Source: Clostridia bacterium (GTDB taxonomy: Bacteria > Bacillota_A > Clostridia > Christensenellales > CAG-138). Taken from it: a stretch of 47,897 bases of DNA. The stretch lies in the NCBI GenBank assembly GCA_017394605.1, contig JAFPXU010000006.1, forward strand, positions 1 through 47,897. Direction: 5' to 3'. The notes beneath the pieces are model-generated. The model worked only from the letters and a program-made list of their open reading frames with translations. It was not told the DNA's origin and did not search any database. Below, piece by piece: positions 1-6,802 of this stretch. Position 1 is the stretch's first letter. Each line of letters begins with the position of its first letter. Made by a program: the position numbers and the translations under genes.

Positions 1-5
1 ATAGC

Positions 6-31
6 AGAAAACCCCAGAAAATCTGGGGTTT
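6..31 (-). terminator. Intrinsic terminator of tRNA-Leu
   Basis: On the minus strand, directly after the tRNA 3' end, there is a perfect stem (ACCCCAGA pairing with TCTGGGGT, plus flanking A-T pairs) with a 3-base loop. It is followed by TTTTC. This is a classic rho-independent terminator for the tRNA transcript. Confidence 0.85.
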
Positions 32-32
32 T

Positions 33-120
33 TGGTGCCGGTGGTGGGACTCGAACCCACACGGATGATTAGTCCAACGGATTTTGAGTCCGTCACGTCT
101 GCCAATTCCATCACACCGGC
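33..120 (-). tRNA. tRNA-Leu (anticodon CAA)
   Basis: Read on the minus strand, the sequence folds as a class II tRNA. The 7-bp acceptor is GCCGGTG with CACCGGC, the anticodon stem is ACGGA/TCCGT around the loop CTCAAAA (anticodon CAA, codon UUG), and there is a long variable arm. The T arm is GTGGG-TTCGAGT-CCCAC, the discriminator is A, and CCA is encoded. The long variable arm is typical of leucine tRNAs. No convincing promoter was seen just upstream; the upstream DNA instead carries a degenerate copy of the same gene. Confidence 0.96.
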
Positions 121-155
121 AAAATTGCTATCTCAAAAACGTTTCCTCGGAAATC

Positions 156-179
156 GGAGGTCGATTTGGAGGTCGATTT
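156..179. repeat. Two perfect tandem 12-bp units
   Basis: GGAGGTCGATTT occurs twice head to tail (156-167 and 168-179) between the intact tRNA-Leu and its degenerate copy. It looks like a local slippage duplication. No function is evident. Confidence 0.8.
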
Positions 180-231
180 TGAAAAAACGCTGTTATGAAG
201 TTTTCAAAAAGCCCTAAATCACTGGGTTTTT

Positions 232-300
232 TGGACCTCGAACGTCGGAGAGCACAGATGATTTTGAGTCCGCCACGTCTGCCAATTCCATCATTCCGGC
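232..300 (-). pseudogene. Degenerate tRNA-Leu copy
   Basis: Positions 261-300 match 81-120 of the intact tRNA-Leu at 37 of 40 bases, covering the 5' acceptor strand, the D arm and the anticodon loop CTCAAAA. The 3' side is decayed. The anticodon stem cannot close (GCGGA against TCATC), the variable and T arms survive only as a short TTCGAG-like remnant near 235-245, and no 3' acceptor strand or CCA is present. It lies 180 bp upstream of the functional gene in the same orientation, so it is best read as a tandem duplicate that became a pseudogene. Confidence 0.8.
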
Positions 301-376
301 TATTTGCGTGATTTACTGTAGCATAGATGCCAAAAGGAATGCAAGTCTTTCTTGCCAGAAACACCACCCCGGGCAT

Positions 377-1774
377 TTAACCATTTGAATCCGGAGTATT
401 TAAGCCTCCCGCCAGATTCCAGTCCGTAACTTTCATTTTTTTCGAAAGAATCCGAAAAACGCTTTCATCCAACCTGGCCACTGTCAGCGCCCCGCTTTCC
501 GCCGCATTTGTTAATCCTTCCATTATTTTCTCTTGCAAGTCATGACGCGGACCGCATAGAATAATGTCCCCGCCAGCAAGAATGAACTGTACTGCGGCAT
601 CTCCTACGGTATGTTGGGACGTGACACCCGCCATGCGGAAGTCGTCACTCATAATCAATCCTGTATGGCCCATCTCTTCACGCAGGAGCTGGGTAATAAA
701 GAACTCCGACAGCGACGCAATGTTTTGATCATCAATCTTTGGATAAGAAATATGCGCCACAAGAACAGTGTCAACCCCATTGTCAACCGCTGCCTGAAAT
801 GGAATCAAATCGTATTCTTTCATTTCCTTCAGTGATTTTCGAATAATCGGCGTGGTGGCGTGCGAATCCTGTGTCGTCCCTCCATGGCCAGGAAAATGTT
901 TGGCTGTGGAAAGGCATCCTGCGTCCCTAAGTGCGCTGATCACCGCGTTCCCTATATTCGCAGCCACTTCAGGATCTCCGCTGATGATTCTGGATCGGAG
1001 AACAGTCTTCATGGCGTTTTCCGAAATATCCAGCACCGGTGCGAGATTCATATTGATTCCAACATCGCGAAGTTTCTGTCCTACGCGAAGAAACTGGCTG
1101 TATGCAAGATCATAATCGTTTTTCTTGCCGAGCGTACGGGCGGAATTTGGAGCATTATGCCACCTGAAGCGCAGTACGACCCCGCCCTCAATATCAATGC
1201 TAATCAAAAGAGGAATTCCAGTTTCGTTGGCTTTCTCAAGCCTCCCCGTCAGTCTTCTCGCAGTGTCAAATCCTCCGCTGTCATCCGATTTAAAGATATT
1301 TGTTCCATATAGAACAACATTTCCGACATGATATTTGGATAGGATGTTCTTAAAATCCTTGCTGACTGTCGATGTCCCCTGAAATCCAAACATCACAAGC
1401 TGTCCAAGCTTATCCTGGATGGACATCCCTGCAATGTATTCCTTAAGCAGATCCTCTTCTGTCTTTTCCTGCTGTATTTCTGAATCCGGAGTTGGCTCCA
1501 CAGGTAAATAATCAGTAGGCTGAATCGTAGGCGGTAACTGCTGCGTCGGCGCATCCGGTGTCGGCTCATTTTCCGCATATTCGGTCGGATCTGCCAACTG
1601 CGAAATTGGGCTCTCAGAAGATACCGGGGTCGGCTTGTCCCGTGCCTGCGTGGAAACCGTCTGGTTTACTGCCGTTCTTGACTTGAGCGCGTGAATTCCC
1701 AGCCATATGCCCGTTATGAGTATGGCTATAATGAACAATGATCCTATCATCCATTTCAGGGATTTCTCGCGCAA
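377..1774 (-). CDS. nagZ: Membrane-anchored GH3 beta-N-acetylhexosaminidase (NagZ-like)
   Basis: Predicted to remove N-acetylglucosamine from muropeptides or other wall glycans outside the membrane. One N-terminal membrane segment (about residues 8-30) is followed by a Pro/Thr/Glu-rich linker (about 35-108). The glycoside hydrolase family 3 domain runs from about 115 to the end. It has the NagZ signature KHFPGHGG at 292-299 with DSH at 303-305 (general acid/base Asp-His pair), and SDDFRM near 376-381 supplies the nucleophile Asp. The start is TTG, supported by GGAG at a normal distance and by the membrane segment starting right after it. A strong promoter (TTGAAA-N17-TATAAT) lies upstream. 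The gene is monocistronic, with tRNA genes on both sides. The exact glycan substrate is not shown by the sequence. Confidence 0.9.
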   Translation of the reverse strand: MREKSLKWMIGSLFIIAILITGIWLGIHALKSRTAVNQTVSTQARDKPTPVSSESPISQLADPTEYAENEPTPDAPTQQLPPTIQPTDYLPVEPTPDSEIQQEKTEEDLLKEYIAGMSIQDKLGQLVMFGFQGTSTVSKDFKNILSKYHVGNVVLYGTNIFKSDDSGGFDTARRLTGRLEKANETGIPLLISIDIEGGVVLRFRWHNAPNSARTLGKKNDYDLAYSQFLRVGQKLRDVGINMNLAPVLDISENAMKTVLRSRIISGDPEVAANIGNAVISALRDAGCLSTAKHFPGHGGTTQDSHATTPIIRKSLKEMKEYDLIPFQAAVDNGVDTVLVAHISYPKIDDQNIASLSEFFITQLLREEMGHTGLIMSDDFRMAGVTSQHTVGDAAVQFILAGGDIILCGPRHDLQEKIMEGLTNAAESGALTVARLDESVFRILSKKMKVTDWNLAGGLNTPDSNG

Positions 1775-1797
1775 GATCGTTTCTCCGATGTTTCAGT

Positions 1798-1818
1798 TTT
1801 CAATTCATTATATTGAAA
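1798..1818. promoter_or_regulatory. Inverted repeat over the nagZ -10 (possible operator)
   Basis: TTTCAAT and ATTGAAA form 7-bp perfect arms around a 7-bp centre. The -10 hexamer of the nagZ promoter (1807-1812) sits in the middle and right arm. The position suggests a repressor site; no regulator is identified. Confidence 0.5.
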
Positions 1819-1835
1819 CAAACTGTGCTTTTCAA
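1807..1835 (-). promoter_or_regulatory. Promoter of nagZ
   Basis: On the minus strand, TTGAAA and TATAAT are separated by 17 bases. This is near-consensus for sigma-A, about 33 bases before the TTG start codon. Confidence 0.8.
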
Positions 1836-1935
1836 CTTTCGCTCTTTCTTTCAGGCAGCCATCTATATAGAAAAGAGCGGAAATCCTGCTCTCGCACGGG
1901 CAGTCTATCCGAACCACAAAGCCGGAAGGTTCAGG

Positions 1936-1966
1936 AAAAAAGAAAAACTCCCTGATTAAGGGAGTT
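1936..1966 (-). terminator. Intrinsic terminator of tRNA-Val
   Basis: Minus strand: AACTCCCT and AGGGAGTT form an 8-bp stem with a 5-base loop. A T-rich tail (TTTTTCTTTTTT in part) follows immediately downstream of the tRNA. Confidence 0.88.
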
Positions 1967-1971
1967 CTCAC

Positions 1972-2048
1972 TGGTGGGAATGAGGGGGCTCGAACCCTTG
2001 ACCTCCTCGATGTGAACGAGGCGCTCTGACCAGCTGGGCTACATTCCC
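1972..2048 (-). tRNA. tRNA-Val (anticodon CAC)
   Basis: On the minus strand a 77-nt class I tRNA is visible. The acceptor is GGGAATG/CATTCCC, and the anticodon stem is CCTCG/CGAGG around loop TTCACAT (anticodon CAC, codon GUG). The T loop is TTCGAGC, with A discriminator and encoded CCA. It has its own promoter and terminator and is a single-gene transcript. Confidence 0.96.
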
Positions 2049-2062
2049 GAGCCACAAACAGT

Positions 2063-2091
2063 ATTTTATCCCAGAAAACGAACATATGCAA
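2063..2091 (-). promoter_or_regulatory. Promoter of tRNA-Val
   Basis: Minus strand TTGCAT-N17-TAAAAT, ending 14 bases before the mature 5' end of the tRNA. Confidence 0.78.
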
Positions 2092-2180
2092 GGCATTTTT
2101 AAATCCCTTCGGTTCCCGGCAGCGACTTGTGCTCGGGCATGCAGAAAAAACGCTGGCACATGTGCTTGGGTGATTCCCTC

Positions 2181-2209
2181 TTCAGTCCATGGATCATTTG
2201 AGATATAAT
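2181..2209 (+). promoter_or_regulatory. Probable promoter of surE-glcK
   Basis: TTCAGT-N17-TATAAT. The -10 is perfect and the -35 is weak. It lies 31 bases upstream of the surE start. Confidence 0.6.
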
Positions 2210-2240
2210 AATATGAAGATTAGAAAAGGGGTCTCTTCAC

Positions 2241-2975
2241 TTGAATATTCTCGTAACCAACGATGACGGCATTACGTCCGAACTGCTTATGCAGCTCGTT
2301 AAAATAGCTTCAAAATTCGGCAGGGTATTTGTTGCCGCTCCGGAAAATCAGTGCAGCGCCATGTCCCAGCATCTTACGATCAATACCTGTCTGACTGCGA
2401 CAAAGCGGGAAGTACCTTTCGCAGAACAATCTTGGAGCGTTTCCGGTACGCCCGCAGACTGTGTCAAGCTTTCTGTCGCATCTCTGCTCCCTGTTAAACC
2501 GGATATCGTGTTTTCCGGGATCAACAAAGGGTTCAACGCAGGATTCGATGCAGCATATTCCGGAACGATCGGCGCCGCGAAAGACGCTCTGATGAACGGA
2601 ATCCCTTCCATTGCTTTTTCCACCGGCTCACGGCAGAGTCCTCGCATAACCGAAGAAGTAATAGACAAGTATCTCCCGTCCATCATCTCGGAACTGCTTC
2701 CGCTTCCAATCGCCCACAACGCACTCTGGAACGTCAACATACCGGGAATTCCGTCTGCTGAAATAAAAGGCATCAAGAGAAACGTCCGTCTTGCGCCGAT
2801 CAATCTTTACAGAAACGGTTATACGCTCCTGTCTGAATCGAACGGGCAAACGGTTTATCAGCATTATTCTACCCACATCTCAGCCGAAGAAGCTCCCGAG
2901 AATACGGATGTTTTCTATCTTCTGAGAGGATGGATTACGATTGGTCGGGTTACAACGGATGTATTGAATCCTTGA
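2241..2975 (+). CDS. surE: 5'/3'-nucleotidase SurE
   Basis: A metal-dependent phosphatase that removes phosphate from nucleoside 5'- and 3'-monophosphates; some members also act on short polyphosphate. The 244-aa length fits the family. The active-site residues stand at the family positions: NDDG at 7-10 (D8, D9), S39, and N95 in SGINKGFN. SGTPADCV near 68-75 is also characteristic. The start is TTG, preceded by an AAGGGG ribosome site; the NILVTNDDG opening confirms it. The glucokinase gene follows 17 bases later, so the two are probably co-transcribed. Confidence 0.95.
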   Translation: MNILVTNDDGITSELLMQLVKIASKFGRVFVAAPENQCSAMSQHLTINTCLTATKREVPFAEQSWSVSGTPADCVKLSVASLLPVKPDIVFSGINKGFNAGFDAAYSGTIGAAKDALMNGIPSIAFSTGSRQSPRITEEVIDKYLPSIISELLPLPIAHNALWNVNIPGIPSAEIKGIKRNVRLAPINLYRNGYTLLSESNGQTVYQHYSTHISAEEAPENTDVFYLLRGWITIGRVTTDVLNP

Positions 2976-2992
2976 TTGAATAGGAGGACTCT

Positions 2993-3940
2993 ATGAAATA
3001 CCGAATCGGCATAGATCTTGGCGGAACAGCCATAAAAGCCGGAGTGGTAGACGAAAACTACCAGATCCTGGCAAAGCGGACTATTCGTACCTGTCCGGAC
3101 TTTGCAACTGCGTGCAGGGAAATGGGTGATCTCGTAAAAGATCTCCTGCAGGACATGCAGATATCCCCTTCCGACTTGGAAAGCGTCGGTATCGGAACCC
3201 CTGGCTTTATCAATCCTGAAAGCGGACTCCTCGTCTTTTCCCCGAATACCCAATGGCACAATGTTCCGCTCCGGGAGGAGCTGGGCAAGTATATCCAGGT
3301 CCCGATTTACGCCGGAAATGACGCCAACTGCGCAGTCATCGGCGAGTATCTCGCCGGTGCGGGAAAAGGATATGACTCCGTTCTGATGATAACGCTCGGC
3401 ACCGGCGTGGGCGGAGGAATCATTCTGAACCGGAAGCTGTTCTCGGGATGCGATTTCATGGGCACGGAATTCGGTCATACGCCGTTGGTATATAACGGTC
3501 AGCGCTGTGGGTGCGGGATCAACGGTTGTTTTGAGGCATACGGTTCCGTCAGCGCCCTGATCCGTCAGACCAAGCATGCAATGAAACGGCATCCGGAATC
3601 CTCCATGAATGCATGGGCGTCTTCGCACAAAGGCACCGTGAACGGCAGAACCGCTTTTGACTGTGCTAAGAGCGGAGATCCTGCCGCGCTGGAAGTGGTC
3701 GATCAATACGAATCCTATGTTGCATACGGAATCAGCGGATTCATCAACATCTTCCGCCCGGAAATCGTTCTGATCGGAGGCGGTATTTCCGCAGAGGGGG
3801 ACTACCTGCTCAAGCCAATCCGCCAGAAACTCAAGAAATTCGTATTCGCACAGGACATCATCGGAATCCCGCCTGTCACGCACGCAAAGCTGGGCAATGC
3901 CGCTGGAACGATCGGAGCGGCATTTATCAATCAGGCATAG
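2993..3940 (+). CDS. glcK: ROK-family glucokinase
   Basis: Phosphorylates glucose (or a related hexose) with ATP in the cytoplasm. The 315-aa protein opens with the phosphate-binding motif DLGGT (8-12). It carries the AGNDANCA catalytic-Asp segment near 101-108, a glycine-rich TLGTGVGGG motif near 137, and the ROK zinc site around 158-183 (EFGH followed by CGCGINGC, with Glu after it). Start ATG follows AGGAGG. It is the second gene after surE. The ROK fold also covers N-acyl-sugar kinases, so glucose specificity is inferred from overall similarity to Bacillota GlcK. Confidence 0.9.
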   Translation: MKYRIGIDLGGTAIKAGVVDENYQILAKRTIRTCPDFATACREMGDLVKDLLQDMQISPSDLESVGIGTPGFINPESGLLVFSPNTQWHNVPLREELGKYIQVPIYAGNDANCAVIGEYLAGAGKGYDSVLMITLGTGVGGGIILNRKLFSGCDFMGTEFGHTPLVYNGQRCGCGINGCFEAYGSVSALIRQTKHAMKRHPESSMNAWASSHKGTVNGRTAFDCAKSGDPAALEVVDQYESYVAYGISGFINIFRPEIVLIGGGISAEGDYLLKPIRQKLKKFVFAQDIIGIPPVTHAKLGNAAGTIGAAFINQA

Positions 3941-3961
3941 TCCGTATCAAATGCGCTTCGG

Positions 3962-3990
3962 TTGCGGTTATCGCAATCGTTTCGTATAAT
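3962..3990 (+). promoter_or_regulatory. Promoter of the nucleotidyltransferase gene
   Basis: TTGCGG-N17-TATAAT. The -35 is part of a small inverted repeat (TTGCG-5-CGCAA, 3962-3976). The gene has a good ribosome site at about 4041-4047. Confidence 0.75.
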
Positions 3991-4054
3991 TTACATAAGG
4001 CAACTGAATCAAAAAAAACAATAAGCGCAGTTTCTATCACAAGGAGGCATTCTA

Positions 4055-4981
4055 ATGAGCAAACCGGTTCTGGTCGTTATGGCAGCAGGTATGGGTTCCC
4101 GCTACGGCGGATTGAAACAGATTGATCCCGTTGGAAAACATGGGGAAATCATTATCGACTACTCGATTTATGACGCCAAGCAGGCAGGATTCGAGAAAGT
4201 GGTTTTCATCATTAACAAAGACCTTGAAGAACGTTTCAAAGAAATGATCGGAAACCGTGTCGCCCGGGAAATGGAAGTAGAATATGTCTTCCAGCAGCTT
4301 GACAGCATGCTCCCAGCAGGATATGAGATTCCCGAGAATCGTAAAAAACCCTGGGGTACCGCTCACGCCATTCTCTGCTGCAAGGATGTGATCGAAGGAC
4401 CGTTCGCCGTCATCAATTCAGACGACTACTACGGAAAGCAAGGTTTCAAACTTCTATATGACCGGCTCACAAGATCGGAAGACAAAACGGACAAATACGA
4501 CTACTGCATGATCGGTTTCCTTCTTGACAACACACTGACCGATCACGGTCATGTAGCGCGCGGCGTTTGCGAAACCGACAAGGACGGCATTCTGACCAAT
4601 ATCGTGGAGCGTCTGCGCATTGTCCGCACCCCGGACGGCCCCGCGTTCACGGAAGACGAAGGAAAAACATACACGCATATTCCCGCCGACAATCTGGTAT
4701 CTATGAATATGTGGGGATTCACGCCCAGCATCCTGGATGAGATTTCTTCAAGATTCCCCGACTTCCTTGCAAACGAAGTACCGACCAATCCTGAAAAGGC
4801 GGAATTCCTGATCCCGATGGAAGTAGGACGTCTCCTGCGAAACGGCAAGGCAAGTGTTGAAGTCATTCCATGCCCCGACCGCTGGTATGGTGTAACTTAT
4901 AAAGAAGACAAGCCTTCCGTGGTTGCGGCTTTAAAACAAATGACGGAAGCGGGGCTTTATCCCGACAGAGCGCTGTTCTGA
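4055..4981 (+). CDS. Sugar-phosphate nucleotidyltransferase (NTP_transferase family)
   Basis: Predicted to make a nucleotide sugar from NTP and a sugar 1-phosphate in the cytoplasm. The N-terminus has the family signature AAGMGSRYGGLKQ (about 10-22: glycine-rich loop, the essential Arg, and Lys for nucleotide binding). VINSDDYYG near 113 gives the metal-binding Asp, and NMWGFTP near 216 is a sugar-binding segment. The 308-aa length is slightly larger than RmlA/GalU. Start ATG follows AAGGAGG. It is monocistronic with its own promoter. Whether it makes UDP- or dTDP-sugars cannot be told from the sequence. Confidence 0.82.
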   Translation: MSKPVLVVMAAGMGSRYGGLKQIDPVGKHGEIIIDYSIYDAKQAGFEKVVFIINKDLEERFKEMIGNRVAREMEVEYVFQQLDSMLPAGYEIPENRKKPWGTAHAILCCKDVIEGPFAVINSDDYYGKQGFKLLYDRLTRSEDKTDKYDYCMIGFLLDNTLTDHGHVARGVCETDKDGILTNIVERLRIVRTPDGPAFTEDEGKTYTHIPADNLVSMNMWGFTPSILDEISSRFPDFLANEVPTNPEKAEFLIPMEVGRLLRNGKASVEVIPCPDRWYGVTYKEDKPSVVAALKQMTEAGLYPDRALF

Positions 4982-5041
4982 GGTTGTTCCGTCATCAAGA
5001 TGCACCGCGCGTTTTGTGCGGTATCCGGAAGGAGGTCTCCC

Positions 5042-5410
5042 ATGCGTATCAATGAATCGTCAGAAGATTATCTGGAAGCAATCCTGATTTTTCAGATGAA
5101 GAACGGTACTGCCCGTTCTGTGGATGTCGCGCGGCATCTGGGCGTTACGAAACCCAGTGTCAGCCGGGCCATGAAGCTGCTCCGTGAAAACGGCTATATT
5201 CATATGGCAAAAGATAATGCCATCACGCTGACAGATTCCGGAAGGGAAATCGCTGAAAGCATCTACAACCGGCATAAAGAACTTGCGGCATTTCTGATGC
5301 GATTGGGTGTTGAGGAGACCATCGCGTTCAAAGATGCCTGCAAAATGGAACATGATCTGCATGAAGAGAGCTTTCAGGCAATCTGTTCGTATTCAAGAAG
5401 CCTTGGCTGA
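5042..5410 (+). CDS. DtxR/MntR-family metal-dependent repressor
   Basis: A 122-aa cytoplasmic DNA-binding regulator that senses Mn2+ or Fe2+. The N-terminal winged helix-turn-helix (SVDVARHLGVTKPSVSRAMK, about 25-44) precedes a dimerisation/metal domain with RHKEL near 77-81 and CKMEHDLHEES near 99-109. The likely ligand set is mixed. Asp9 stands where MntR has Asp, but the later motif is Cys-x-x-Glu-His, as in iron-sensing DtxR. There is no SH3-like third domain. The start at 5042 is chosen because GGAAGGAGGT lies just before it; an in-frame ATG 42 bases earlier has no ribosome site. No metal transporter is adjacent, so its targets lie elsewhere. Confidence 0.85.
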   Translation: MRINESSEDYLEAILIFQMKNGTARSVDVARHLGVTKPSVSRAMKLLRENGYIHMAKDNAITLTDSGREIAESIYNRHKELAAFLMRLGVEETIAFKDACKMEHDLHEESFQAICSYSRSLG

Positions 5411-5526
5411 CTGCTCTGGAACGGGCCTTATCCGAAAAGAACGTTACCGTCAGGACAAGACTTCTTCCCTGAATTGTTTTCGCTTTCGGCAGCATAGTAT
5501 GTTGCAATAATTCAATTTAACCAAAA

Positions 5527-5576
5527 ATGAATTCGATCGGGATCATTGTACGGGTGAATGATTCCGATCTATTCAT
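5527..5576. other. Long imperfect hairpin in a 265-bp intergenic region
   Basis: A 13-bp stem (GATCGGGATCATT at 5535-5547 pairing with 5557-5569 through one G-U) has a 9-base loop and an outer ATGAAT/ATTCAT helix, about 19 pairs in all. On the minus strand it runs into TTTTTGG, so it could be a minus-strand terminator, but no minus-strand gene feeds it. It could also be a short structured RNA or a repeat element. Confidence 0.55.
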
Positions 5577-5656
5577 GATGTACTCCGATGTCGGCACTTT
5601 TCCTACTCGAATAGCTGATTGTTGCGGAGATAATACTGCCTTGGCTTGCAATTCTA

Positions 5657-5665
5657 TGCTACAAT
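5657..5665 (+). promoter_or_regulatory. Extended -10 promoter of the TIM-barrel hydrolase
   Basis: TG-C-TACAAT lies only 10 bases before the ATG at 5676. No convincing -35 is present, and no ribosome site fits between promoter and start, so the transcript is probably leaderless or nearly so. Confidence 0.6.
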
Positions 5666-5675
5666 CATCAGTATT

Positions 5676-6488
5676 ATGAAGATCATAGACACACATTGCC
5701 ACGTATATCCGGATAAAATCGCTGTCCGCGCTTCGTCAGCCATCGGTACGTTCTATAACGAGTCCATCTGCTGCGACGGAATGGTCAGCACGCTGCTAAG
5801 GGAAGGCAGGGCAGCGGGCATCTCCCGTCACGTTCTCAGCAGCGCCGCTACGACCCCGCACCAGGTCGATTCCATCAACCGTTTTATCGCAGAATCCGTT
5901 CAGCAGAACCCCGACAGGTTCCTGGGTCTTGGAACGATCCATCCGGACTGCCCGGATCCCGCCGGTGAACTCAACCAGGTACAGGAGCTCGGTCTGAAGG
6001 GAATCAAAATCCATCCCGACTTCCAAAGCACGTCCGTACTGGATCCCAGGTTCCTTCGTATTTTTGAATTATGTGAAAAAAAGGGGCTTCCCGTCCTGTG
6101 CCACTGCGGGGATGACCGCTACGCGTATTCCAATCCGGTTCAGATCAAGGAAATCCTCAGCCGGTTTCCTGATCTGGTTCTCATTGGGGCCCATTTCGGC
6201 GGATGGACAGTTTGGAAAGGCGCCGTCGCTGAATTGTTTGACCAAAAAAAGCTGTATGTTGATTGCTCTTCCTCGCTGTATGCGCTCGGAAGAGCAGAGG
6301 CGACCGCATTTATCCGCTTTTTCGGGGCTGAACGTGTGCTTTTCGGCGTAGACTATCCGATGTGGTCTCCCTCTGAAGAAATCGAAAGATTTAACAGTCT
6401 GTTTCTCACGGCAGAGGAGCGAGAGCAGATCCTTTGGAAAAACGCCGCGTCGTTATTCGGCATTCAGGAAAACGAGCTGGACGGATGA
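5676..6488 (+). CDS. Amidohydrolase-family (Amidohydro_2) metal-dependent hydrolase
   Basis: A 270-aa TIM-barrel hydrolase of the Amidohydro_2 type (decarboxylase/hydrolase group). Metal-binding motifs appear in the usual order: DTHCH at 5-9 (H7, H9), IKIHPDF near 110, CHCGDD near 142, GAHFGG near 171, and the terminal GVDYPMW near 226 with the catalytic Asp. The start at 5676 directly precedes the first strand (MKIIDTHCH). An upstream in-frame ATG lies within the promoter and is unlikely. No Shine-Dalgarno sequence is visible. Its 3' end overlaps the convergent GIY-YIG gene by 25 bp. The substrate is unknown. Confidence 0.82.
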   Translation: MKIIDTHCHVYPDKIAVRASSAIGTFYNESICCDGMVSTLLREGRAAGISRHVLSSAATTPHQVDSINRFIAESVQQNPDRFLGLGTIHPDCPDPAGELNQVQELGLKGIKIHPDFQSTSVLDPRFLRIFELCEKKGLPVLCHCGDDRYAYSNPVQIKEILSRFPDLVLIGAHFGGWTVWKGAVAELFDQKKLYVDCSSSLYALGRAEATAFIRFFGAERVLFGVDYPMWSPSEEIERFNSLFLTAEEREQILWKNAASLFGIQENELDG

Positions 6489-6757
6489 CATTCCGCATAC
6501 TCGTTTGCCATAGCCTGCTTTGCAGCATGTGTAAGCCGCTTGATCGCCGCTTCTCTCCGCAGCGCCGCCGAATAATCCCAGCAGGGCTCTCTGTAAATCA
6601 GAACCGCAGGCAGTCTGGAGCGCGTGTACTTTGCTCCCTTCCCTGAATTATGTACCTTGGAACGGCGTTCCGCGTCACGGGCGATTCCGGTATAGAATGA
6701 GCCGTCCGCACAACACAGCATATATACTTCCCATGCTTTTCCATGAACCTGTTCCAT
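6464..6757 (-). CDS. GIY-YIG domain protein (YhbQ/UPF0213 type)
   Basis: A 97-aa protein consisting almost entirely of a GIY-YIG nuclease domain. WEVYMLCCADGSFYTGIA (about 9-26) gives the VYML...FYTG form of the two tyrosine strands, Arg30/Arg31 lie in the next helix, and a Glu near residue 68 (RREAAIKRL) is the usual metal-binding residue. Family members are small nucleases of unclear cellular role. The gene is convergent with, and overlaps, the end of the upstream hydrolase gene. An extended -10 ends only 6 bases before the ATG and there is no ribosome site, so the mRNA is probably leaderless. Confidence 0.88.
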   Translation of the reverse strand: MEQVHGKAWEVYMLCCADGSFYTGIARDAERRSKVHNSGKGAKYTRSRLPAVLIYREPCWDYSAALRREAAIKRLTHAAKQAMANEYAECHPSSSFS

Positions 6758-6763
6758 ACATGC

Positions 6764-6772
6764 AGTATATCA
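6764..6772 (-). promoter_or_regulatory. Extended -10 promoter of the GIY-YIG gene
   Basis: Minus strand TG-A-TATACT, with 6 bases between the hexamer and the ATG. Transcription would start at or beside the A of the start codon. Confidence 0.6.
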
Positions 6773-6802
6773 TGCCATTAACGAGAAAAATGAGGTAACA
6801 CC

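Noticed and set aside
156..179. Tandem 12-bp repeats as a CRISPR remnant
   Set aside because: Only two units occur, with no spacers between them and no cas genes in the window.
33..300. Duplicated tRNA-Leu segment as attachment sites of an integrated element
   Set aside because: Integrating elements usually duplicate the tRNA 3' end. Here the 5' half is repeated, the interval is only about 140 bp, and there is no integrase or cargo.
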